From NCBI RefSeq assembly GCF_016863035.1, contig NZ_BOOC01000003.1, forward strand, positions 186,001 through 250,000: a stretch of 64,000 nt of DNA, in the 5' to 3' direction. Positions within the stretch are counted from its first letter, which is position 1; each line of letters begins with the position of its first letter. This document shows, one piece after another, positions 52,146-61,057 of this stretch. The stretch comes from Microbispora corallina (GTDB lineage Bacteria; Actinomycetota; Actinomycetes; Streptosporangiales; Streptosporangiaceae). The translations under genes and the position numbers were made by a program. Below the pieces are notes generated by a model. The model did not search any database and was not told where the DNA came from. It was given only the letters and a program-made list of their open reading frames with translations.

Positions 52146-52898
52146 ATGAGCGTTCGTGCCCGGCGCCTCGCGACCGGCGTCGCGGCGGTGCTGCTGCTGG
52201 GCGGGCTGTCGGCTCCCGCCCAGGCAGCCGCCTACGACTACCACCCGAGCGACGCCGACTGGTCCGACTGCCCCAGGCTCCCGGCGGGCGCCACGGCCGA
52301 CACCTGGAGCTGCATCTTCATCGTCACGGTCGGCGGGACGATCTCCCTCGGCAAGATCCAGCAGGACATCAGCCAGCCCCTGCGGATCACCGTCGCGCAG
52401 GGCAAACTGGCCGGCGGCGGCACGGCCGCGGCGTTCGGCAGCGTGGTGGGCGGCCGCATGAAGGTCCCCGGCGGCCTGCTCGGCAAGCCGCTCGAGGTGC
52501 CGAAGCTGACCGACGTGTACGTCGAGACCCAGGGCACCGGCCGCGTCGACGCCGGGCCCGTCTTCCCGACCAACGTCGGCATCAAGATCCGGATGATCCA
52601 CCCGCTGCTCGGCAAGAAGTGCTACATCGGCGGCGACGCCGATCCCATCGTCCTCAACCCCGAGGTGACCTCGCTCGACCTCACCTCGATCGACGGTGTG
52701 CCGGTCTTCAAGGCGACGGCCAGGGACACGACGTTCGCCGTGCCGAAGGCGAGTGGCTGCGGCCTCAACTGGGGCCTGGTCAACACGGCCGTGAACCTGC
52801 GGGCCGGCCTGCCGTCGCCGAGCGGGAAGAACTCGGCCGACTTCCAGTGGTTCGTCCGCGGCAAGTCGTACACCGAGCTTCCCGGGCTGGCGTCCTGA
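52146..52898 (+). CDS. Secreted protein of unknown function
   Basis: The 250-residue protein has a twin-arginine-free Sec-type signal peptide (RARRLATGVAAVLLLGGLS then APAQA, cleavage near residue 27). The mature part is about 220 residues, beta-rich, with four to five cysteines (WSDCP, SCIFIV, KKCYIGGD, SGCGLNW) likely to form two disulfides. I do not recognise a family; similar secreted proteins occur in Streptosporangiales-type genomes. ATG 52146 is preceded by ggaggagg, a strong ribosome site. A possible -10-like gatataac at 52083-52090 lies upstream, in a locally AT-rich stretch. Confidence 0.7.
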   Translation: MSVRARRLATGVAAVLLLGGLSAPAQAAAYDYHPSDADWSDCPRLPAGATADTWSCIFIVTVGGTISLGKIQQDISQPLRITVAQGKLAGGGTAAAFGSVVGGRMKVPGGLLGKPLEVPKLTDVYVETQGTGRVDAGPVFPTNVGIKIRMIHPLLGKKCYIGGDADPIVLNPEVTSLDLTSIDGVPVFKATARDTTFAVPKASGCGLNWGLVNTAVNLRAGLPSPSGKNSADFQWFVRGKSYTELPGLAS

Positions 52899-52919
52899 CC
52901 CGCCCGCTCCTTCCAACGC

Positions 52920-52954
52920 CGAAGCGCCGGCCCCCTCAGGGGACCGGCGCTTCG
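52920..52954. terminator. Bidirectional terminator hairpin between convergent genes
   Basis: The arm cgaagcgccgg pairs with ccggcgcttcg, with an inner ccc/ggg extension. It lies between the end of the secreted protein (52898) and the end of the carboxyltransferase gene (52971) and can serve both strands. Confidence 0.8.
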
Positions 52955-52970
52955 CCGTACAGGACGGGGA

Positions 52971-54389
52971 CTACAGGGGGATGTTGCCGTGGGCGCCGCG
53001 GGCCGGGGTGGCCGTGGCGAGGACGCGGGCGATGGCGCCGCGCGTCTTGGCGGGCTCGACGAGCTCGTCCACCACGCCGAGGTCGATGGCCCGGGCGAGG
53101 CCCCCGGCCACCTTCTGGTGCTCCTCGGCCAGCCGGGCCTCCAGCGCCGGCCGCTCCTCCTCGGAGGCGGCGGCGAGCTCGCGGCGCTTGAGGACGCGCA
53201 CCGCGGCGACGGCGCCCATCACGGCGATCTCCGTCGTCGGCCAGCCGAACACGCGGGTCGCGCCCAGCGCGCGGGAGTTCATCGCGATGTAGGCGCCGCC
53301 GTACGCCTTGCGGGTGTAGAGCGTGACCCGCGGCACCGACGCCTCGGCGAACGCGTGCAGGAGCTTGGCCCCGCGCCGGACGACGCCGTCGTGCTCCTGG
53401 CCCACGCCCGGCAGGTAGCCGGGGACGTCGACCAGCACGACCAGCGGCACGCCGAAGGCATCGCACATCCGGACGAACCGGGCGGCCTTCTCCGCCGACG
53501 CCGAGTCGAGGCACCCGCCGAGCCGCATCGGGTTGTTGGCGATGACGCCGACCGTGCGGCCGCCGAGGCGGCCCAGGGTGGTGACGACGTTCGGCGCCCA
53601 CTTGGGGTGGAGCTCCACGCCGGGCTCGTCGAGCAGCCCGTTGACCAGGGGGTGGACGTCGTAGGCGCGGCGGGGGTTGTCGGGGAGCAGGGCGCTGAAG
53701 TCGACCTCGTCCACCTCGCGCACCCGGCCCTGGTGGCCGAGCAGCACGGCGAGCTGGCGGGCCCTGAGCAGGGCCTCCGGCTCGTCCTTGGTGACGATGT
53801 GGGCGACGCCGCTGCGCTTGCTGTGCGGTTCGGGACCGCCCAGCGAGGCCATGTCGATGTCCTCGCCGGTGACGCTGCGGACCACGTCGGGACCGGTGAC
53901 GAAGATGCGGCCCTGGTCGGCCAGGATCACCAGGTCGGTGAGGGCCGGGCCGTAGGCGGCCCCGCCGGCGGCCGGGCCGACCACGACGGAGATCTGCGGG
54001 ACGAGCCCGGACGCCTTGGTCATCGCGGCGAACACCCGGCCCACCGCGTGCAGCGACTCCACGCCCTCGGGGATGCGCGCCCCGCCGGAGTGCCAGACGC
54101 CGATGACCGGCACCCGCTCCCGCACGGCCACGTCGTACGCGTGGACGATGTGCTCGCAGCCCTCGGAGCCCATCGCGCCGCCCTGCACGCGGGCGTCGCT
54201 GCAGAAGGCCACCACGGGGACGCCCTCGATGCGGCCGGTCACGGCCAGCACGCCGCTCTTGTCCTCGGGAGTGATCAGCCGGATCGAGCCCTCGTCCAGC
54301 AGGTGGCCGAGGCGCGCCAACGGGGCGCGGGGATCGGCGGCCTCTCCCTCGGAAGCCGCGGCCACCAACCTGTTGTCCAGCACAGTCAT
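52971..54389 (-). CDS. Acyl-CoA carboxylase carboxyltransferase (beta) subunit
   Basis: The 472-residue protein is a biotin-dependent acyl-CoA carboxyltransferase of the fused AccDA/PccB type. It has the crotonase-fold halves with GSEGCEHIVHAYDVAVRERV and PVIGVWHSGGARIPEGVES at the front and PGYLPGVGQEHDGVVRRGAK and RKAYGGAYIAMNSRALGA at the back. It would make malonyl-CoA for the fatty-acid synthase encoded just upstream in the same direction. ATG 54389 has gggag six bases before it, and the fabF stop (54404) is 14 bases away, so it is the last gene of the operon. A biotin-carrying alpha subunit must be encoded elsewhere. Confidence 0.9.
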   Translation of the reverse strand: MTVLDNRLVAAASEGEAADPRAPLARLGHLLDEGSIRLITPEDKSGVLAVTGRIEGVPVVAFCSDARVQGGAMGSEGCEHIVHAYDVAVRERVPVIGVWHSGGARIPEGVESLHAVGRVFAAMTKASGLVPQISVVVGPAAGGAAYGPALTDLVILADQGRIFVTGPDVVRSVTGEDIDMASLGGPEPHSKRSGVAHIVTKDEPEALLRARQLAVLLGHQGRVREVDEVDFSALLPDNPRRAYDVHPLVNGLLDEPGVELHPKWAPNVVTTLGRLGGRTVGVIANNPMRLGGCLDSASAEKAARFVRMCDAFGVPLVVLVDVPGYLPGVGQEHDGVVRRGAKLLHAFAEASVPRVTLYTRKAYGGAYIAMNSRALGATRVFGWPTTEIAVMGAVAAVRVLKRRELAAASEEERPALEARLAEEHQKVAGGLARAIDLGVVDELVEPAKTRGAIARVLATATPARGAHGNIPL

Positions 54390-54403
54390 CGGAGACTCCC
54401 TTG

Positions 54404-55636
54404 TCAAACAGTGGTGAAGGCCACGGCCACGTTGTGACCGCCGAACCCGAACGAGTTGTTGATGGCGGCGATCTGGCCGTCGGGAAGCTTGTGGGGCTCG
54501 TCGCGGACGATGGGAACCTCGATGCCGTCGTCGAGGTCGTCCACGTTCACCGTGGCGGGCACGACGCGGTCGGTCAGCGCCAGGATCGTGAAGATCGACT
54601 CGATGCCGCCCGCGCCGCCGAGGAGATGGCCGGTCATCGACTTGGTCGCCGTGACCAGCGGGTGGGAGCCGATGGTCTCCTTGATGGCGATCGTCTCGAC
54701 GACGTCCCCGGCGGGGGTGGAGGTGGCGTGGGCGTTGATGTGCTTCACGTCGGCCCCGGTCAGCCCGGAGTCCTCCAGGGCGCGCTGCACGGCGAGCCGG
54801 ATGCCGGCGCCGGTGGGCTCCGGCTGGGCGATGTGGTGGGCGTCCGAGGAGTACCCCGCGCCGGCGGCGACGGCGTAGATCTTCGCCCCGCGCGCCCGCG
54901 CGTGCTCCTCCGACTCCAGCACGACGATGCCCGAGCCCTCGCCGAGCACGAACCCGTCGCGGCCCTTGTCGAACGGCCGGGACGCGCGCAGCGGCTCGTC
55001 GTTGCGGGTGGACATGGCGCGCATCGCGGCGAAGGAGGCCACGTTCAGCGGGTGGATGGCCGCCTCGGTGCCGCCGGCGACGACCACGTCGGCGCGGCCG
55101 TCCCTGATCATCTCGATGCCGTAGCCGATGGACTCGGCGCCGGTCGCGCAGGCGCTGACGGTCGCGTGGACGCCGGCCTTCGCGCCGATCTCGATGCCGA
55201 TCCAGCCGGCGGCGCCGTTCGGCATCAGCATCGGGACCGTGAACGGCGACAGCCGCTGCCAGCCCTTCTCCTTGAACGTGTCGTACGCCGCCAGGATCGT
55301 CGTGATGCCGCCGATGCCGCTGCCGACGACGACGCCCAGCCGCGTCGGCTCGACCTCGGGGGTGCCCGCGTCCCGCCACGCCTCGCGGGCGGCGATCAGC
55401 GCGAACTGCTCGGCGCGGTCGAGCCGCCTCGCCTCAGGCCTCGGAAGAACCTCGCCGGGGTCGACCGCGGCCACGCCGGCGAACTTCACCGGCACCGAGT
55501 CGACCCAGTCCTCGGTGAGCGTGCGGATGCCCGACCGCCCGTCGAGGAGCGCCGACCAGGTCGAGGCGACGTCTCCACCGAGGGGCGTCGTCGCGCCGAG
55601 CCCGGTGACGACGACACGTACCCGGTCCTTGCTCAC
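54404..55636 (-). CDS. fabF: Beta-ketoacyl-ACP synthase II (FabF)
   Basis: The 410-residue condensing enzyme has the Cys163 nucleophile in SACATGAESIGYG, the His residues in HINAHATSTPAGD and NSFGFGGHNVA, and the thiolase fold throughout. It elongates acyl chains on ACP in type II fatty-acid synthesis. The GTG 55636 start has gaggag eight bases upstream. About 190 bp without a gene separates it from acpP, longer than the other joins in the operon. Confidence 0.95.
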   Translation of the reverse strand: MSKDRVRVVVTGLGATTPLGGDVASTWSALLDGRSGIRTLTEDWVDSVPVKFAGVAAVDPGEVLPRPEARRLDRAEQFALIAAREAWRDAGTPEVEPTRLGVVVGSGIGGITTILAAYDTFKEKGWQRLSPFTVPMLMPNGAAGWIGIEIGAKAGVHATVSACATGAESIGYGIEMIRDGRADVVVAGGTEAAIHPLNVASFAAMRAMSTRNDEPLRASRPFDKGRDGFVLGEGSGIVVLESEEHARARGAKIYAVAAGAGYSSDAHHIAQPEPTGAGIRLAVQRALEDSGLTGADVKHINAHATSTPAGDVVETIAIKETIGSHPLVTATKSMTGHLLGGAGGIESIFTILALTDRVVPATVNVDDLDDGIEVPIVRDEPHKLPDGQIAAINNSFGFGGHNVAVAFTTV

Positions 55637-55825
55637 TTGTCTGCACTCCTCTTGATCGGTGGGGGCCAGGACGCCCCCGGCGGGGCGGGCACGGCCCTGC
55701 CCCCGCCCCTGCTCGTGATCCGCCGGGGCCCGGGGCCCGCGGCGCGGGGTCGTCCCGCGGACCGCGCCGTCCGCCCGCGCGTACGCGGCGGACGGGAGAT
55801 CCGGGGACGGGCCTGGGACGGGGTC

Positions 55826-56065
55826 CTAGGCCTGGATGAAGTTGATGACGTCCTTGACGGTCTTCAGGTGCTTGAGCTGGTCGTCGGGGATCTCGACGCC
55901 GAACTCGTCCTGGGCCGCGACGGCGATCTCCACCATGGAGAGGGAGTCGATGTCGAGGTCGTCGACGAAGCTCTTCTCCGGGGTGACCTCCGCCGCCGGG
56001 ATGCCGGTGATCTCGTTGACGATCTTGCCAAGGCCGGCGAGGATCTCCTGCTCGGTCAGTGCCAT
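55826..56065 (-). CDS. acpP: Acyl carrier protein (AcpP)
   Basis: The 79-residue protein is a four-helix acyl carrier protein with Ser41 in the DIDSLSMVEIA motif that takes the phosphopantetheine arm. It is acidic (SFVDDLDIDSLS), as usual. It carries the growing acyl chain between FabD, FabH, FabF and the reductases. ATG 56065 has aaggag about nine bases upstream. It is the third gene of the cluster, after fabD and fabH. Confidence 0.97.
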   Translation of the reverse strand: MALTEQEILAGLGKIVNEITGIPAAEVTPEKSFVDDLDIDSLSMVEIAVAAQDEFGVEIPDDQLKHLKTVKDVINFIQA

Positions 56066-56129
56066 GTCGCGACTACTCCTTGAGTTCGTGTGTCGGTCTT
56101 ACGGTTTTGCACGGAGGTCCGTACAAGCC

Positions 56130-57086
56130 TTAGGGGATCTCGATCACCTGGGAGGCGTAGGTGAGGCCGGCGCCGAAGCCGAGCAGCAGCGCGAGGCCGC
56201 CCGAGGGGACCTCGCCGCGCTCGATCATCCGGGACAGCGCGAGCGGGATCGACGCGGCCGAGGTGTTGCCCGCGAGCGTGATGTCCCGCGCGACGACGGC
56301 CTTGTCGGCGCCGATCTTGCGGGCGATCGCCTCGACGATCCGCAGGTTCGCCTGGTGGGGGACGAAGGCCGCGAGGTCGGCCGGGTCGACCCCGGCGCGC
56401 TCGCAGGCGAGCAGGGCCACCGGGTGGAGCGCGGTGGTGGCCCAGCGGAAGACGGTCTGGCCCTCCTGCTCCAGGAAGGACGCGCGGCCGCGCACGGTGA
56501 TGGCCTCGGCCTTGTCCCCGGCGCTGCCCCAGGCCACGGGTCCGATGCCCGGAGTGTCGGACGGGCCGACGACGGCCGCGCCCGCGCCGTCCGCGAAGAT
56601 CACCGCGGTCGTCCGGTCGTTCCAGTCGACCCACTGGCTGAGCTTCTCGCTGCCCACGACCAGCACGTTGGTCGCCGACCCGGCCCGTACGGCGTCGCTC
56701 GCCGCGGCCAGGCCGTAGCAGAAGCCGGCGCAGGCGGCGTTGACGTCGAAGGCGCCGGGCGCGTCGATGCCCAGCCGGTGGGCCACCCGGGCGGCCGCGT
56801 TGGGGATCTGCGCCTCCAGCGTGCAGGTCGCCACGATGACCAGGTCGATGTCCTCGGCCGACAGGCCGCTCGCGGCGAGGGCCTTGCCGCCCGCCTGGAC
56901 GGCGAGGTCGATCTCCGACTCCTGCGGGCCGGCGATGCGGCGCTCCTTGATGCCGACGCGGCTCTGGATCCATTCGTCGTTGGTGTCGAGCCGGGCGGCG
57001 AGGTCGTCGTTGGTCACGACCTCGGCCGGCTGGTAGCCGCCGAACGCGAGAACCTTCGCGCCCGGGGCGCCGTGGCTGAGCCTCAC
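56130..57086 (-). CDS. fabH: Beta-ketoacyl-ACP synthase III (FabH)
   Basis: The 318-residue initiating condensing enzyme has the catalytic triad Cys119 (NAACAGF), His in PHQANLRIVEA and Asn in GNTSAASIPLAL. It joins a starter acyl-CoA to malonyl-ACP and so helps set branched or straight chains. The GTG start at 57086 overlaps the fabD stop by four bases. The operon order fabD-fabH-acpP-fabF is that of Streptomyces. Confidence 0.95.
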   Translation of the reverse strand: MRLSHGAPGAKVLAFGGYQPAEVVTNDDLAARLDTNDEWIQSRVGIKERRIAGPQESEIDLAVQAGGKALAASGLSAEDIDLVIVATCTLEAQIPNAAARVAHRLGIDAPGAFDVNAACAGFCYGLAAASDAVRAGSATNVLVVGSEKLSQWVDWNDRTTAVIFADGAGAAVVGPSDTPGIGPVAWGSAGDKAEAITVRGRASFLEQEGQTVFRWATTALHPVALLACERAGVDPADLAAFVPHQANLRIVEAIARKIGADKAVVARDITLAGNTSAASIPLALSRMIERGEVPSGGLALLLGFGAGLTYASQVIEIP

Positions 57087-57979
57087 TTGAGCACCTCTCG
57101 GGCGTTGTCCAGGTGGTCGGGGGTCTTGAGTGCGACGGTCTTCACACCGGTCAGGCCGCGCTTGGCCAGTCCGGTCAGCGTGCCGCCCGGCAGCAGCTCG
57201 ATCATCGCGGTGACGCCGTGCTCGGCCATCGTGGCCATGCAGGAGTCCCAGCGGACGGGGTTGGCCACCTGGTCGACCAGGCGCGCCACGAACTCCCCGC
57301 CGCCCGCCACGACGGCGCCGTCGGCGTTGGACAGCAGCGGGATCTTCGGGTCGCGCGGCATCAGGGAGGCGGCCTCCTCGCGGAGCCGGTCCACGGCGGG
57401 CGCCATGTGCACGGTGTGGAAGGCGCCCGCGACCGACAGCGGGATGAGGCGGGCCTTGTCCGGCGGCTCGGCGCGGAACGCCTCCAGGCGCTCCATCGTG
57501 CCGCCCGCCACGATCTGCCCCGCGCCGTTGATGTTCGCCGGCGTCAGGCCGTGCTTCTCGATGCTCGCCAGCACGTCGTCCTCGACGCCGCCGAGCACCG
57601 CGACCATTCCCGTCTCGGTGATCGCGGCGGCCTCGGCCATCGCGCGGCCGCGCTCGCGCACCAGCGTGAGGGCCTCCTCCGGGGTCAGCACCCCGGCGAT
57701 CGCCGCCGCCGCGAGCTCGCCGACGCTGTGCCCGGCCACCAGGTCCGGCCGCACGCCCAGCACGTCGTACGACGCGAGGGCGGCCGCCACCAGCAGCGGC
57801 TGGGCGACCGCGGTGTCGCGGATCTCCTCGGCGCCGGCGGTCGTCCCGTACGCGACGAGGTCCAGCTCGACGATCTCCGACCAGGCGGCCATGCGGTCGC
57901 GGAACTCGGGGATCTCGAGCCATGGACTGAGGAAGCCTGGGGTCTGGGCGCCTTGGCCCGGAGCGACGATGACGAGCAC
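57083..57979 (-). CDS. fabD: Malonyl-CoA:ACP transacylase (FabD)
   Basis: The 298-residue enzyme has the APGQGAQTPG start, the nucleophile Ser85 in AGHSVGELAAA and the His/Asn region GAFHTVHM. It loads malonate from CoA onto ACP for fatty-acid synthesis. GTG 57979 is the start of the first gene in the operon, with agggtt rather than a full ribosome site upstream. A fasR-type regulator gene in the same direction ends about 118 bp upstream, and that gap should carry the FasR-controlled promoter. Confidence 0.95.
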   Translation of the reverse strand: MLVIVAPGQGAQTPGFLSPWLEIPEFRDRMAAWSEIVELDLVAYGTTAGAEEIRDTAVAQPLLVAAALASYDVLGVRPDLVAGHSVGELAAAAIAGVLTPEEALTLVRERGRAMAEAAAITETGMVAVLGGVEDDVLASIEKHGLTPANINGAGQIVAGGTMERLEAFRAEPPDKARLIPLSVAGAFHTVHMAPAVDRLREEAASLMPRDPKIPLLSNADGAVVAGGGEFVARLVDQVANPVRWDSCMATMAEHGVTAMIELLPGGTLTGLAKRGLTGVKTVALKTPDHLDNAREVLK

Positions 57980-58038
57980 GCTATCAACCCTGCCCTGTAG
58001 AGGTTCGCCACACTGATGGAGATCCGAACGAACTTTAC

Positions 58039-58059
58039 GGCCCCTCCTTTGTGGGGGCC
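58039..58059 (-). terminator. Possible terminator between fasR and fabD
   Basis: ggcccc pairs with ggggcc around a nine-base loop, 39 bp after the fasR stop and ahead of the fabD start. It could end fasR transcription so that fab genes depend on their own promoter. Confidence 0.45.
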
Positions 58060-58097
58060 CTACAGTTTCGGTGTCCGCAGGGTTAACGCGCCCCCGC

Positions 58098-59246
58098 TCA
58101 CGTAACGGACAGCCGTCCGAGTATGAGCCCCACCTGAAGGGTGAATGCGGACCGTCCCTCGGTGGGCTGGTACCCGGTCAGCTCAGTGATCTTCCGAAGA
58201 CGGTACCGCACGGTGTTCGGATGCACGAACAGCAGGCGGGCCGTCGCCTCCAGAGAGGTGCCCTGCTCCAGGTACGTCGCCAGCGTGTCGAGCAGCGGGG
58301 TCCCGGCCAGCGGTTTGTAGACGTTCTCCACCAGTTGCTGGCGGGCGTCCTCGTCGCCGTCCAGGGCGCGCTCGGCCAGCAGGTCCTCGGCGAGCACGGG
58401 ACGCGGCGCGTCCGGCCAGCCGGCCGCCGCGCGCAGCCCCGCGATCGCCGCCCGCGCCGAGCTGGCGGCCGCGTGCAGGTCGGGCACCTCGGGACCGATG
58501 ACGATCGGCCCCGGCCCGAAGCGCGACACGACGCCGCGGGCCGCGTCCTTCACGCCGCCGGCTCCGCCGACGATCACGATCAGCCGGTCGCCCTGGACGC
58601 CCGCGAGCAGCTCGTGCCCGATGCGCCGTCCCTTGTCGCGCAGCCCGTCGATGATGGTCTGCGGGTCCTCGTCGGGGGCGTACCCCGCGAACACCACGAC
58701 GGGCGCGGAGGTCCAGCCGAGGGCGGCGGCCCAGGAGTGCAGGCCGTCGTCGACCTGGCCGCGTACCAGCGCGTCGACGATCAGCGCCTCCAGCCGGGCG
58801 TCCCACGAACCGCGGGCCTCGGCCTCCCTGGCGTACACCTGGGCGGCGGCGAAGGCGACGTCGCGGGTGTAGCGGAGCATGGCGTGGCGCAGCAGCTCCG
58901 CGCCGCCGGGGGCGGCCAGCTCGTCGACCTGCGCCTCCACCACCTCGACGACGATGCGGACCAGGTCGACGGTCTGCTGGAGCGAGACGCTGCGCTTCAG
59001 CTCCCGGGGGGCCGTGCCGAAGAACTCGATGCTCGGCGTCGGGCGGCCCTCGCCCGCGTGGCCGAACCACTCGACGAACGCCGCGATGCCCGCCTGGGCG
59101 ACGAGGCCGACCCAGGACCTGTCCTCGGCCGACAGCGCGCGGTACCAGGCGAGCTGCTCCTCCATCCGGGCCATCGCGGCCGTGCCCAGGCTGCCCATCG
59201 CGCGGTCCAGCCGCCGCGCCGTGTCCTCCCGGATCCTGTCGCTCAT
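58098..59246 (-). CDS. fasR: FasR-type PucR-family transcriptional regulator of fatty-acid synthesis
   Basis: The 382-residue protein has a long N-terminal sensor region and a C-terminal PucR helix-turn-helix, with LATYLEQGTSLEATARLLF and HPNTVRYRLRKITELTGY near the end. It matches in length and position the Streptomyces FasR protein, which activates the fabD-fabH-acpP-fabF operon directly downstream. The start ATG 59246 has gggaggg five bases upstream; the longer frame to 59369 is not supported. Ligand identity is unknown from sequence. Confidence 0.9.
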   Translation of the reverse strand: MSDRIREDTARRLDRAMGSLGTAAMARMEEQLAWYRALSAEDRSWVGLVAQAGIAAFVEWFGHAGEGRPTPSIEFFGTAPRELKRSVSLQQTVDLVRIVVEVVEAQVDELAAPGGAELLRHAMLRYTRDVAFAAAQVYAREAEARGSWDARLEALIVDALVRGQVDDGLHSWAAALGWTSAPVVVFAGYAPDEDPQTIIDGLRDKGRRIGHELLAGVQGDRLIVIVGGAGGVKDAARGVVSRFGPGPIVIGPEVPDLHAAASSARAAIAGLRAAAGWPDAPRPVLAEDLLAERALDGDEDARQQLVENVYKPLAGTPLLDTLATYLEQGTSLEATARLLFVHPNTVRYRLRKITELTGYQPTEGRSAFTLQVGLILGRLSVT

Positions 59247-59425
59247 CGGCCCTCCCTCACCGGCGTCCCGCACGTCTCCGTCGCCGTGCCGGTTCGTCCC
59301 GGCCCGCCCGCCCCGCTCGCTCACGCCTCTAGCGTGCCAGGTCATCGGGCCGGGCGCGCCCCCCGGCATGCCGGCGTCGCCGTACGGAGGGGTTGCGGGG
59401 GGCCATGAGCGGCCCCGATGGAGGG

Positions 59426-59875
59426 CTAGAGCACGGCGACAGCGGTGATGAGGCCGATGACGAAGTGGGTCACCGCGAGCAGCACGGCGGCCGGGTGCAG
59501 CGCCGGCTCCTCGACCAGCTCGCGCACCGGGATCCCGGCGACCTTGTCGAAGGCCACCATGCCGAGCGTCTGCACGGCGATGCCCACGAGGCCGAAGACG
59601 AGCGTCGCGAGCAGCCCCTCGCGCAGCTCGCCGCCGGACGACCAGATGCTCGCCGCCACGACGAGGCCGACGCCGGCCAGACTCGCGGCGGCCAGCAGGG
59701 TGGCGTTCGGGTTGCGGTCGGCGCGGATGACCTTGCTGAGCCGGCCGGGGGTGGCGAGGTCGACGACGTAGAACCCGGCGACGAGCAGCAGCACGCCCAG
59801 GACGGCGTACGCCAGGATGGCCAGCGCGCCGTGCCCGAGCACGCCGGCGAGCGAGGTGGAGGGTGCGGTGTTCAT
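59426..59875 (-). CDS. DUF350 membrane protein
   Basis: The 149-residue protein has four transmembrane helices in two tandem DUF350-type pairs (AILAYAVLGVLLLVAGFYVVD and LLATLVFGLVGIAVQTL). DUF350 proteins of the YjfL type are often next to glutathionylspermidine-synthase-like and DUF1190-like genes; here the order is DUF1190-like, synthase-like, DUF350. It starts at ATG 59875, 14 bp after the synthase-like gene ends. The joint function is not known; envelope stress or polyamine-linked metabolism has been suggested for relatives. Confidence 0.82.
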   Translation of the reverse strand: MNTAPSTSLAGVLGHGALAILAYAVLGVLLLVAGFYVVDLATPGRLSKVIRADRNPNATLLAAASLAGVGLVVAASIWSSGGELREGLLATLVFGLVGIAVQTLGMVAFDKVAGIPVRELVEEPALHPAAVLLAVTHFVIGLITAVAVL

Positions 59876-59889
59876 GGGCGTGTTCGCTT

Positions 59890-61053
59890 TCAGCCGTGGA
59901 TGCGGTGGGGGACGAAGGAGGACGTGTCGTCGGTGATCAGGCCGGAGGTCTCGCGGATGCCGAGCCCGGCCGCCTCGTCCTCGACCACCCACGCCCCGAG
60001 CACGGGACGCCAGCCGTCGAAGTCCGGCAGCGGCGCGAACTCCTGGTACACGAAGCCCTCGGCGCCGTACCCGCCCTCCGTCTCCACCTCGACGCCGGGG
60101 GCGGCGATGCGCATGGACGCCCCCTCACGGCCGAGGAGCGGTTTGCGCACGTACCCCGAGGTCCCGGCCAGCTCCCGCGGGCCGTCGAAGTAGGCGGGCA
60201 GGAGGTTCGGGTGGCCGGGGAACATCTCCCACAGGACGGCCAGCAGTGCCTTGTTCGACAGCAGCATCTTCCACAGCGGCTCGATCCAGGTCATGGAGAC
60301 CTGCTGGGCCAGGGCGTGCGGCGCGAACGGCTCGGCGACGATCCACTCCCAGGGGTAGAGCTTGCACACGGTCCGCATGACGCGGTGCTCCATGTCGACG
60401 AAGCGGCGGTTGAGCGCGTCCCAGCCGATGTCCTCCATGGCGACCGCGACCGTGGTCAGGCCGGCCTGCTCGGCGGTCTCCTGGAGGTAGCCGGTCGTCA
60501 TGGCCTCCTCGCCGGTTTCGTCGGCGTTCGTCCAGGCGAAGTGGACGGGCCCGGTCGGCAGCGTCAGCGATCTCCACCGGTCGATCAGCCGCTCGTGCAC
60601 CGAGTTCCACTGGTCGTCGGCGGGGAAGACGTCGCGCAGCCAGAACCACTGCACCACCGAGCTCTCGACCAGGCTCGTGGGCGTGTCGGCGTTGTACTCC
60701 AGCAGTTTGGCCGGGCCCGTGCCGTCGTAGCGCAGGTCGAACCGGCCGAACAGGTGCGGGTCGCGCCGCCGCCACGACTGCGCGACGGCGGCCCGGCACT
60801 CCGGCGGGATGCCCAGGTCGGCCAGCCGGTCGTGCGCCACGACGTACTCGGCCGCGTCCAGGCACATCCCGTGCAGCTCCTCGACCTGGCTCTCCAGCGC
60901 CAGGACCTCGTCCATCGTGAAGACGTAGTGGACGCTCTCGTCCCAGTACGGGCGGGTCAGGCCCTCGGGGTGGGCGGACCGGTGGAAGGCCAGTCCCTGC
61001 GACTCGATGACGGCGGCCCAGTCGTCGCGGGGCCGCGAGCTCTCCCGGCGCAC
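59890..61053 (-). CDS. Glutathionylspermidine-synthase-like ATP-grasp ligase
   Basis: The 387-residue enzyme has the ATP-grasp layout of the C-terminal synthetase half of E. coli Gss and of the YgiC/YjfC proteins. The binding segments are FDLRYDGTGPAKLLEYNADT, FVDMEHRVMRTVCKLYP, RKPLLGREGASMRI and FVYQEFAPLPDF. It ligates an amine to a carboxylate with ATP, but since glutathione is rare in actinomycetes the true substrate probably differs. GTG 61053 is the start and lies five bases after the stop of the DUF1190-like gene. It sits between that gene and the DUF350 gene, a layout also seen in enterobacteria (yjfL-yjfM-yjfC). Confidence 0.87.
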   Translation of the reverse strand: MRRESSRPRDDWAAVIESQGLAFHRSAHPEGLTRPYWDESVHYVFTMDEVLALESQVEELHGMCLDAAEYVVAHDRLADLGIPPECRAAVAQSWRRRDPHLFGRFDLRYDGTGPAKLLEYNADTPTSLVESSVVQWFWLRDVFPADDQWNSVHERLIDRWRSLTLPTGPVHFAWTNADETGEEAMTTGYLQETAEQAGLTTVAVAMEDIGWDALNRRFVDMEHRVMRTVCKLYPWEWIVAEPFAPHALAQQVSMTWIEPLWKMLLSNKALLAVLWEMFPGHPNLLPAYFDGPRELAGTSGYVRKPLLGREGASMRIAAPGVEVETEGGYGAEGFVYQEFAPLPDFDGWRPVLGAWVVEDEAAGLGIRETSGLITDDTSSFVPHRIHG

Positions 61054-61057
61054 GGCG